Below are positions 37,661 to 47,424 of a DNA stretch of 64,000 bases, piece after piece (positions within the stretch are counted from its first letter, which is position 1; every line of letters starts with the position of its first letter). The DNA is from Marisa cornuarietis (taxonomy: Eukaryota > Mollusca > Gastropoda > Architaenioglossa > Ampullariidae): contig SMMW01000046.1 in assembly GCA_004794655.1 (NCBI GenBank), forward strand, positions 6,993,501 to 7,057,500, given 5' to 3'. The translations under genes were made by a program, and so were the position numbers. The notes below the pieces were generated by a model. The model was not told the DNA's origin and ran no database searches. It saw nothing but the letters and a program-made list of their open reading frames with translations.

Positions 37661-39010
37661 CTAATGTTTTTTTAAAAGATGAGAAGTATCAAAAATCACA
37701 TAAACAGGCAATATACCATCAGAGGGATGAGGAAAACTGCTCAGAATATTTTCAGGATGCAAAGAGCATCCCAAAATGGTTGCCATTTTTTGATTTACTG
37801 GATGCCCATCCATCACTAATGGCACATTTACCCCGACATCATACAGTGAAAAAATACACGATAGCAACAACTGTGCTTGTACTTCAGCAGAAATACCATT
37901 AACTAAAATATAAGCCAATGGCACCTTCCAATGTCCAATTAAACCTACTGCCATTACCACAATAGCTTCTGTAGCCTCTGCATCAGGTGACTCTCTATCT
38001 AGGAATCCACCTCCAAGATTAAAAATCCCAACCATCTCTTGGCTTTTGGGATCCCCCAGTCCAAGTGTTTTCTAATGGCCATGCCATCAATTAGAATATC
38101 TCAGTAGGAGTAAATGACAGGTTTCTTCTGGGCCTTTTCTTCTAACATGTTTACAACCTGCTTTGCTATCCCAGGCTTTGAAGAAATATTACTGAGCCAT
38201 CTGAAAATTGTAAAATAATTATATAATGAAAAGGTAACAATTTATATTTTTGTTTTCATATCTTGATGTTGCAGAAGTAATTATTTTTATGCAGAACTTT
38301 TTAAAAGTAATTCTCAAACAGATGAAAAAAAAAAATTTAATTTTAATTTTGGCATACGTGCTTTTAAGTTCTTTGGTTCATTCTACCTAATAACAACAAA
38401 TATACTTTAATGTTTTTCTTGTTTCACTACTCATTTGCTTTTGCAACATATTCTTTTGTGTGGCATATAGTTAAAGTGTCTTCATTTAAAACAAAAAAAG
38501 ATATCTTCCCTATATAGTGACAGGAACAAGTATTACCTTCATATGGTAGCTTTGTGTGGTAATGTCAGTTTTTCCCTAAGAAAACGGTATGCTTTTGGGC
38601 CATAAAAGTACAAAATTTGTTCCAAACTGCTTTTGCTCATCAGTCATTTTTGCAGTCATTCATAATTTTTACCATAAGTAAATTTTAAACTACATAAAGT
38701 CTGCCAAGAAAAAGTCTTTACAATATTGCTGAACCTAAAAAACACCACCCTTCTTTGATCTTTAAATAAAATCGGTTAATAGCATCAAGTTACCTTTAAT
38801 GGGCTCTGCCATGAAAAAACTGATGACACTGCCAACTCCTTTGCACCTTTAATGTGCCATTACCGGGAGATATGAAATCTTCAAGTTTGAAATGATCCGA
38901 GCAAATTACTTCATGCTTGGATGGTACCCAAGGTTTATTGTCAGGACCAACCCTTTTTAAAGCTTTTAGCCACAATTGAGGCCCTCCGTGATGGATCTGA
39001 TGCTAACCTG
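37661..39010 (-). pseudogene. THAP / P-element transposase relic (THAP9-like)
   Basis: Reading the minus strand, 39008-38795 encodes the C-terminal half of a THAP zinc finger (LWLKALKRVG, PWVPSKHEVICSDHF, LEDF) bounded by an acceptor-like TTTTCAG and a donor-like AAG|GTAACT, but it runs into a stop. From about 38200 a transposase part begins after an ATTTTCAG acceptor with SSKPGIAKQVV, then ILIDGMAIRKHLDW, which holds a catalytic-type Asp. It continues as VVMAVGLIGHWKVPLAY, VPLVMDGHPVN and YVIFDTSHLLKK. These are P-element/THAP9 signatures. It has an in-frame TGA before DILIDG and a frameshift right after HLDWG. The first Cys pair of the THAP finger is not found. It is therefore a decayed element, not a working gene. 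Confidence 0.88.
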
Positions 39011-40788
39011 AAAAGGTCCACACACATTTGCATGTAAATCTGCCATCTAAATCCCACATTGCTTTATAGTGTTACAACTTTTTCAGTTATCTGACATGTC
39101 TTCATGATATGTTAACATTATATTACATCATATTCATAATATTAAAATTGCATCATATGTAAAGCCAAAAACTTATAGATATAAAATATTTAATGTTTGA
39201 TCATTTTTTTAACTTCAAATGTAACTTGCATGTGTGCTAAAGTGCCCCACACTGATCGACAGACAAGTACGTTCAGAGAAGTGTTTACAATTTCACCTAC
39301 AAAGTATTAAATAATATCATAATGCATATGAGTAGCGTGTACTTACACGTGAAAAGACTTGCTGGAATCTTTTGTCTGTCGGCTGGCGCAACCGGCAGAA
39401 ATTCACCACTTTTGTCTGTAGTCTCGGCTACCCTCACTTTCCCGTCGAACTTGAGGAGATCTGTCTAGAAATCATAGAAGTCTGTGGTCTGCTGTTTCAT
39501 GATGGCGAAAAGGCTGACCGGACTGTGTACGGTAACCCAAAGAAACCATAACTTATAAAACAAGTGATGGCACAGTTTTGTTTTCATAACTCCAAGAATA
39601 TTTTTCATCTGTTTTTATCATCTTACGTAATTTGCAGGCAAAGTTTGAAACCTGAACTAAAGGAGAATATTCTGCGATGATAAACTAAGCTGCTGTTTGT
39701 AATCACCTCATATGAAATAATGATAAAATAGTAAATTTGTTCACATGAACGATAAAACGTTCCTTTTTGTATTCTGTCATTGACCGGGATCGACATTTGA
39801 CAATTGACAGGTTGCTAATGATGAAGCAGCTTAATGAGGTGCAACTGGGATGAGACTGGCTGTATTTGTTTATAACTCAATTGACGATCGAGTTGCTATG
39901 GCAACATTCGTGGCTGGACGCAGACTGATACCGTGTGTGCAGAGAGGGAGGGCGGTAGAGATCTTGGAATAAAAAATAAGCCGTTATAAAAAGCTGAAAA
40001 AGTGTGCATAGGAGTAACCTTTCGCTGTGCACAGTTTCTGCTCTGCTGGCCCGTTAGCTTTGTCGCTGCAGATCTCATCTGGGCTGGCCATGAAACTTTT
40101 TACAAAGCAAACCCTGGCGAAGGCGCAGACATCGATCTTTATCCAACACGTCCGCTGTCCTATCCAATATAATTGCTAACAGAGAAAAATTACTTTTTGC
40201 GAAATTTGTTTCGTAGATTGTGGTGTGCAGAAGAAGCGTGATTTACCTGTGTCTGTCTTTTTATGTCTGGAATTTTCTCCTGCAGAAACGTTTTCTTTGT
40301 CTCACTACCCTAATCTCGTTTTTTCAATGTCCACACAAGATGGCATCATTTAAGAATTTGAACGCGCAGCTCAGCTAACATCAGCACTTCAATCTGACAT
40401 GTGATTATGGTATGGACACTAACAACACAGAAATACTTGGGCAGAAAGCCCAACACCGAAAAACTATTTGGACTTTGGATACAAAACTACTATATTTGCA
40501 CACATTTTGATCAATTTTTTAATACAAGTGGCATGTTTGCCAATGCTGGACTCAGTCTTGGCACAGCTATGACTAATTGTAACTATAATAGTTTGTTACG
40601 ATATATTTAATCAACAACGACAATATGTCATTGTTCAAAACCACGGACCTTTATACTGTTATTGCCAATGTAATGGACGAAATCTTACATCGCACGTTAT
40701 ATACCAACTTAGATTTATTTTATATCCTTTTATTTGCATGTAGTAATTCCCATGAGTCAGTGAAATATTTTCTGTTGACTCATTTAAT
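39011..40788. other. No supported gene
   Basis: A minus-strand frame at about 39480-39350 that ends in a GTAAGT donor might be a lost 5' exon of the P-type relic or of another gene, but I could not identify it. The rest is AT-rich intergenic DNA. Confidence 0.4.
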
Positions 40789-43013
40789 ATGGACGAACTC
40801 GACGCGATTGAGCTGTAGCTGTAGCGACGTTGGCATCTGCGGGTGCGAACTGTACAGGAAGAGTTATTGCAATGCATGAGAAATATAACAACAGCCATGA
40901 AGCCAGTTTGCAAGCGACTAATAACAAACGACTATTTAAAATTAGCTATCGATCTTCTCTTACTTTCTGGCCATATCAGACAAAACTTCGATTTTTTTTC
41001 AACTCAGCAAATTTTGTTAGCTTGTCCAAATGTCTGAAATGATTAGTCTTACATGCTGTAAATCAGGGGTGGGCAAAGTACGGCCTGCGGTCCGGCAGCG
41101 GACGTCTTTGAACCTGCCCGTTTGCCTAAATGTGAAGTGCATTTTTTTTTGTTAGTCACCCCAGGTTAGTTTGATTGAAATTTAATTTATCAAGTACAAC
41201 AGCGTTAGAAATCGGCAGTCCGTAACATTCTATCACAGACGTCATCATCATCATCATCATCATTATCATCAAAGTACCTAACAAATAACACGGCTGACAT
41301 GTCTGATAGAGTCGTTAGAGAGCATCGGGAGCGGTTGTCTTCGAAGGAAAAACTGGTTTTAAAGTTTTATTGTGGGTGAATTCAAACATTTTCACTTTAT
41401 ACAATAAATTCCGTAAGTGAGCGCCATTATGTACTCATTTGTTGTTCATTCCATTCTCACTAGGTTTGTTGTGTAGTCACCTGTCATGGGGTTTTTGGAA
41501 TTTTACCGGTCCACCGCCAATACTTAGAATTTTGAGACCGGCCTGCAAAAAGGAAACTTTGCCCACTCCTGCTGTAAATTGTCCCAGGCGTTCCACATCC
41601 TACTTCAAAGTTTCAATCTTTTGCATTTATTCATAATTCCTGAACTGGATTCTGATTCTATCATCACTATCATTTGACATTTATTACCACTTGCTTTCGC
41701 TCATTTGGCTTTGCACAGTGGCCCTTTGTTTTTCTTTGTGTTAAGACTTCTAATTGTTAAAGAACCGTTTATTGAAAAAACTAATTGCTAATATAATGTT
41801 TCATATGCTTAAACTTTCTGCAGGAAACCTATTGCTCGATCTAAATAATTTTCATTTTCTTGGGAAGAAAGGCTATACTATATTATCCCACTATTTGAAG
41901 CCCATTCGCTGCTACGTAAACCCAGTCCCTCCATGATAGTGGCTCTAAACATGATGTAATGTTGGTTTATTGCTGGCAACGTTTTGGTCTAAAAAGGCAT
42001 ACTGGCAAAGCCCTGGCCTGTTCATAGACTAATCTCATATTGATGTAATATTAAATTAATTCTTTATGCTGATCCAGTAATGTTTTGGTCTAAAATGGCA
42101 TACTGGCCTGCTCATAGACTAATGCAGATATGATATTGACTTAATATTAAATTAATGATTTATGCTGATCCACCAGCTAAATCCAGATGAGTTAGTCCAG
42201 GTATAAAAAATTAGAAGATGATAAAAACTTCTAAAACTACATTTACCTTGCAAAAAAAAAAAATTAAGTATAAGATAAGCATTGAAATCCCTATCCTTTT
42301 GTCTCTCATGCATGCACATCCACACCCACACATGCATATATATATATACATACACACACACACACAGTGTTTATCATCTTTTAAGGGGCAACATCCATAC
42401 AAAAACCACATTTTCAGTCTCCCCTCATCTCTCTCTGTATCAAAAGTGGACATCATTAAAAAAAATTATTTCTATTTCTGCTGTAAAAGTACGAAAAAAT
42501 AATTTTTGCTGAGAATCTGAAATGGCTAATGAAGTATGATTTTTTTTTAAATTTTACTTTAAAATGTAGAGAACTTGTACAGATTAAAAAGTTGATGCCC
42601 GTTTTACCTCAGTTAATCCAGATTGCTATAGGTATGAATGAATGGTGCATGTTTAGATTCACATACTAGCGTATGAGTGCATAGATGGCTCAGTCTTTCA
42701 CTTGTTGACACATCCATTTATTTATTCATTTGTTAGTTTATCACACAGACTTAAAAATAAAGATACTTTGATGTACTAGACGCCCAGTTATGTTTAATCC
42801 CAGATTGTTTACCTCAGTAAAATGTGTTCATGTAAGTGCTGCCAGGAAGCACTGTCATACAGTAACAATGTCAATATTTTACTGATCCTTGCAAAAATTG
42901 TAACCAAGATTGATGAAACTTATGATGCTGCCCGAGCAGAAACTAAGTTCATTAAAAATAGGCAGAAGCTCATATTAAAAATACCTACTTTATTTACAAA
43001 TCCAAATTTGTAA
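40789..43013 (+). CDS. Possible two-exon gene or decayed gene, unknown family
   Basis: A frame beginning ATGGACGAACTCGACGCG at 40789 meets two TAG codons (40816 and 40822) inside a duplicated agctgt hexamer. It then stays open and protein-like to 41015: ELLQCMRNITTAMKPVCK, AIDLLLLSGHIRQNF. A donor ATTTT|GTTAGC at 41016 and an acceptor CATACAG at 42862 join in phase to 42863-43013, which reads NILLILAKIVTKIDETYDAA and KFIKNRQKLILKIP and stops at TAA. The ATG at 40876 would give 96 aa free of stops. Both halves are helical and look related. The 5' stops may mark a pseudogene, 5' UTR, or a start at 40876. The hAT element and a tandem duplication lie in the intron. Confidence 0.4.
41064..41571. 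mobile_element. hAT-type non-autonomous element, 508 bp, exact 8-bp target duplication
   Basis: Ends are CAGGGGTGGGCAAAGTACGG and, reading inwards from the right, CAGGAGTGGGCAAAGTTTCC. Both flanks carry CTGTAAAT (41056-41063 and 41572-41579), an exact 8-bp target-site duplication as expected for hAT transposons. Internal 'cggcctg' and 'ccggcctgc' motifs match the common CAGGGGTGGGCAAACT hAT ends. No transposase frame. It also contains an ATC/ATT microsatellite at 41240-41270. Confidence 0.95.
41981..42176. repeat. Tandem duplication, 101-bp period
   Basis: 'gttttggtctaaaa' recurs at 41981 and 42082, and the following 'ggcatactggc', 'catagactaat', 'taatattaaattaat' and 'ttatgctgatcca' blocks recur in the same order. 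The second copy lacks a few bases. Confidence 0.9.
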
Positions 43014-43940
43014 TCACCAACAAGCCATTTAAGACACTTTAAAAATGTTAATCATAATAATGGATACATATACTATTTTACAACTCCATGGAGCATCATA
43101 TGACCATATGCAATTTTTACAACATACGAAAAATCTATCTGCAAGTGTGCTGATGTATGCCTATGCATGTGTGAGTGCCTGCATACATGCCTTTTCCAGT
43201 TTCTGCACTCAGAGAATATGTGCATAAATAAGTGCATATCTTTGTTGGCACATCTGTAGATGTACTTGGCAAGGATATACATCTTTATGCATTTTTCATC
43301 TATCTGTTGCTACCTTCACAAATAAAAATGGCTGAAATTTGAACTACAGACTTTTTTTAAACAGGTGGAAATCTGCAATAAATCTTTAGCACATGTAGAC
43401 ATAGCATATTAACATCAAAAAGTTTATATCAATATATCTATATCAGTAGGTCTGTATCAAGTCTGCAAAATTACTTAATTTCAGCATATAAAGTTCACAA
43501 AACTGCAACAGATATTAAAAAATGATCTGTTGGGTTTACACTACTGAAGCCTCTTCCTGGACAATTTAACTGTTAGACAAAAGGAGGAGAAAAAGCAACA
43601 ACCACAACAGTACCCAAGAAAACAAGACATCAAGCCAGCAAAAACAAAACAGCAATTAACTAAAATCCCCTCAGTGTACTGTTGGATATCAGCAACCAAG
43701 TAAACAGTAAACACTTTGCCTTTAAACGCTTAAACACAGTTGTCTTTCAGAATACATGGTGGAAACACACAGTTACTTTCAGCCTTGCCTTCTTGCTCAA
43801 AATGCTCAGTTTCCACGACAGTTAACAAGAAGATTTGTAAATGTACATTTAGAGGGGTGCAGTAAACGCTGCTCTGTAAGCAGATTCACAGAGCTAAAAG
43901 CACCAGAGAGTTCACTGCTATGAAACCCTTTTGGAAATGA
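43014..43940. other. No supported gene
   Basis: AT-rich DNA between the possible plus-strand gene and the possible minus-strand terminal exon. Nothing recognised. Confidence 0.5.
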
Positions 43941-44024
43941 TCATCCAGGAATCCTGCTGTCTTGCACCTCACCACTGACTGGATAGTAAACCTTGAAAGA
44001 AAAGTCTGATCGTGGGAAAGAGCC
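43941..44024 (-). CDS. Possible terminal exon, 27 codons plus stop
   Basis: On the minus strand a good acceptor (TTTTCATTTACAG) is followed by an open phase-0 frame GSFPRSDFSFKVYYPVSGEV and seven more residues, then TGA. The residue mix is protein-like. I could not find the preceding exon; the upstream intron would begin with the 82-bp repeats. It may be chance. Confidence 0.3.
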   Translation of the reverse strand, partial: GSFPRSDFSFKVYYPVSGEVQDSRIPG

Positions 44025-44025
44025 C

Positions 44026-44250
44026 TGTAAATGAAAACAAAATATTGCACATTAAAAACAAAAACAAAATTATCAAACAGTATACTTTTCAATATAATCT
44101 AACCCTTTAAATAAAAGCAAAACACTACACTTCAATATCACAAAAACAAAATTATCAAACAGTATACTGTTCTATATAATCTAACCCTGTAAATAAAAGC
44201 AAAACACTGCACTTCAATATCACAAAAACAAAATTATCAAACAATATTCA
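44026..44250. repeat. 82-bp tandem repeat, about 2.7 copies
   Basis: 'tatcaaac' recurs at 44071, 44153 and 44235, exactly 82 bp apart, with shared blocks 'ataatctaaccct', 'aaataaaagcaaaacact' and 'cttcaatatcac'. Confidence 0.92.
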
Positions 44251-44482
44251 GTAATGATTTCCACAAAATAAGATGCCTCCCTTGTTCAAACTTGTTTTGT
44301 TGATAACTGAGAAGTGTTAAGAATGCTGGGTGTGAGGAACTAACATTTCTTTTCAAAAGACAAGCCAATTGACAGTTTGATTGATCAAAGCCAGGATGCT
44401 TTGCAAACGACTGACTTATATTTCCCACTCCATAGATGGCCTGAATGATGAAGGGAGCAGATTGCTTTAAAACAACCAGCCT

Positions 44483-44519
44483 GCATAAATAAAGCATCTT
44501 AAAAAAAAAAAAAAAAAAG
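44483..44519 (+). other. AATAAA followed by an A18 run
   Basis: The plus strand reads ATAAATAAAGCATCTT and then 18 A. This is either the 3' end of a retroposed copy, or, on the minus strand, a strong polypyrimidine tract ahead of TTTATTTATGCAG. No matching target duplication was found. Confidence 0.4.
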
Positions 44520-45253
44520 TAATGGAAGAGGGAGTACTCTGTGGAGTATGTCGCAAAGCAGCAGTTATTTCCCTTAGTTCAACTGTGTTGCCTAGCGTGG
44601 CGAAGGCAGCAAACGGATGGAACATGACTGCTACGGACGTCTACATTTAGCAAATATTTCATAAAAACAAACTAGACGTAGATATCAAAGCTGTATTAAA
44701 ATGAATTTGATGCAGAAAAAATAGCTTTGTCAAAAAGACTATGTAGAAAAAAATTCGCTTTATGAAAATGCACCTGACGTACTTGTAGTATTTGCGTCTG
44801 GGAACGGAAATTTAAAAACCTCTTTCAAGAAGCTAATGAGATTACAGATATTTCAATCAGTAATAATACTAAGAATAATCACAAGTTATAACACAAAAAT
44901 TTTCCGCTAACAGCGCCGAGAAAGTCAGGTGGAATAAAAGAGAGAGATAACAGGGAAGTTGGCGGTGGGGTGGGGAAAACGAAAGTGACGCTTAATCTAC
45001 CAAAAGCAGAGTTACATTTACCCCATTTCTACTGCTACTTATAGAGACCAGGTGTATGGAATGTCTAAGAAATGCACTAAACCTACACTCCGCATTGACA
45101 AAGCCTTTCCTGCTTCCAAACTCTTCATTCTAACTCGGCGACTGTCACGACCTCAACACCAACTATCTTCACCCCAGCCCTTCCAATCCCCATCTAAAAA
45201 AACGTGACAATTTTTTTACCTGGCAAAAATTAAAAAACACAAAAAGGCCTGTG

Positions 45254-47424
45254 CTACTGGATGCTGGGTATAGAGCCAGGGTAGGCGGCGGACATGGGCA
45301 GCGCCGCTAGTCCCGCGTAGCAGCAGCTTGCCGCCATGGCGTAGTCGCCGGGGTGGTAGGGGTTGACCTTAAGACTGCCCACAAGCCCCAGCGGCGTGTG
45401 GTGATGGTGGTGATGGTGTTGATGATGGTGGTGGTCAGTGCGCACGGCGGCGTTCTCGTAGCCTTGGCCTGTCAGGATCTTGTGAAGAAAGGTCTCTTGT
45501 AAAGGTACAGGTGGGCACGCGCAGGCGCAGGAGGCTGCTGCAGGTACCTGCGGGTGCGGCGGTGTGTACCCGTTGCTGCTGGGGTAGTAGGCCTGCGGGT
45601 GAGGCTGCGCCGCGCGGTGGTGGTGGTGGTGATGATGGTGAGCCAGGTGCTGGTCAGCGCGGCCAAAGAAGTCGACGTCGATGTGGGGCGGAGGAGGAGT
45701 GGCGTGGTGCGACAAGTACAGATGCTCCGGGTAGTACAGGCTGGGTGGCAGGTACCCGCCATTCTGCATCAGCATTCTTGCAGCGTTTGGTGTTAGCAAG
45801 ATTGTTTGTTTGTCGGGTGATGGAATAAAAATCGGGCTGCGCCAACACTCAACGTGACATCCTTCAACGCCCACTAAACTTCAAAGACGCTTGGTCCCGA
45901 AAATCACCTTCCTAACTGTTCGGCACAATCCTTGCCAGGTACGTCACTAAAGCAACTGCGGATTCTTGGACCTGTCTCTTCAACACCAACCAGTTTCAAC
46001 TTTTGTTTTAAAAAAAACCACACACACACACACACAAAATAAAAGTTCAACTCAAATCGACGTCCAGCAATGACATATATGATTCAAAACCGCTTTCATC
46101 GCTATCAAACTTCCCTAAAATGTCACTGACTGGCAGCAGCTGGTCCACAACAGTGCGTCATAAACCAAACGATGAAGGCAGTTACGGCGCCCAGCCTCGA
46201 CAGAGCGCACAGAACTTTCGTCAGCAGTACGCTGGTCAATCATTTAACATTCCCATCTTCGATTATGCGACACCTGGAAATAGCTGCACGCAACGTTGTG
46301 AGCCGTGACGTCTCCCTCCTCTTCCTACAGAGTCCGTATCTGTTCGCTCTGCAGCAATACTAAGCTGAAAATGTGTGTGTTTGTTTGTTTGTTTTTTCTT
46401 TTTTAAGGAACGAAAATGCTGGTAGGTACTTGCTGACAACTTTCAGTTGACTTTAGCATACGCGTCTCCAATTCGGGCACGCGTTCTTATCCTGTTTCCG
46501 TGACGTTCGTTGTCCTCCTCACTGGCTCTGTAACCAGACCTGAGGTTAAGGATAGGGGGGTAAGAGGGGAGGGCGAGAGGAAGGCACGTGCAGGAAGAAA
46601 GTCAGACGCAATGAGTCAACACCAAACTGTCTTATCATCCCAAAGACCAGCTCACATTTCCTTCACAACACCTTCACGAAATGCTCGCTGCCAGCACTTT
46701 TATAGTTTTGTCTCCTCTTTCTTTCGCCCTATTTTTTTTTTAAAGCCTCCTTTACGCTTGGAAGTCGTTCCAATCCCTGAAGATCTTATCACAAAAAGTT
46801 CCGTTCACTCAGTGTGTTTCGGAAGGTTTTATTTGTTCTGTTCGCCTTTTTGAGACCTGGACCGATTAAAAAAAAAATCGCCGTCGAGTATCGTTAGCTG
46901 TCAGTTCTGTCGTCGTGAGATGTTGAGGAAAGTGTTGCTTCTTGGGCATCCAGCACCTGAACAGGCACTGTCAAAGACTCGCAGTCACCTGCTCTCACCT
47001 TCTGCAAGAAAAGGGGAAAGTCTAGTTTCCTTGGTAACCGAAACGCTGCGTAAATTAGAAGATCGATTTCTCCCCCACTTTCTTCCTTTGCTGTTAAACT
47101 GAAAGCGAAAATAACCACCACCACTCCACAAAAGCACAAATATCCTCCCGCTTGTAACTGGCCTCGCTGTAAGCGTAAAAACGTACCAGCGCGGTCATCA
47201 GTCGTCGACCCGTTCTCGCGAGCTCCAAGTCTGTCTGCGTCTTCCGCTCTCCCACCTTCCTCTTGAACTCTTTTTCGTCGCGGCGAGCGCGCGCGATTCC
47301 TTGCACCGTTTGCTCACAGCGCTCGCCGCTAGCCTTGACCAACTTGTTCAAGTGTACAGCTGACGTCAAGCTCCAGCCAAACACGCCGCGCCGTGCCCAG
47401 CCGCGCGACAGACCGATGGCATTG
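45254..47424 (-). CDS. Candidate gene: basic helical exon plus His-rich terminal exon, unknown family
   Basis: The downstream exon 45763-45254 (acceptor CTGATGCAG, stop TAG) encodes 169 aa rich in His, Pro, Tyr and Ala. It has two His runs of eight and seven residues, YYPEHLYLSHH, LQETFLHKILTGQGYEN and a C-terminus PGSIPSIQ. The upstream exon 47424-47187 has an outstanding polypyrimidine tract and acceptor (CTCTCTCTCTAG) and a donor CTG|GTACGT. Its single open frame has 79 codons, including LNKLVKASGERCEQTV, RRDEKEFKRKVGERK and ELARTGRRLM, a likely helix. Both ends are phase 0, so the exons join. Any 5' exons were not found. His-rich, low-complexity tracts are common in nuclear factors, but the function is unknown. 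If the exons are not joined, the His-rich frame can extend to an ATG at 45874. Confidence 0.5.
46017..46037. repeat. CA microsatellite
   Basis: (CA)n tract in the candidate intron, plus-strand sense. Confidence 0.9.

Noticed and set aside
42211..42512. Frames with many Tyr/Ile/His or Met/Cys/Tyr residues
   Set aside because: They read through CA/TA microsatellites.
45472..45828. Alternate frames across the His-rich exon
   Set aside because: They are shadows of CAC/CAT repeats; the His frame has the splice site, stop position and wider open span.
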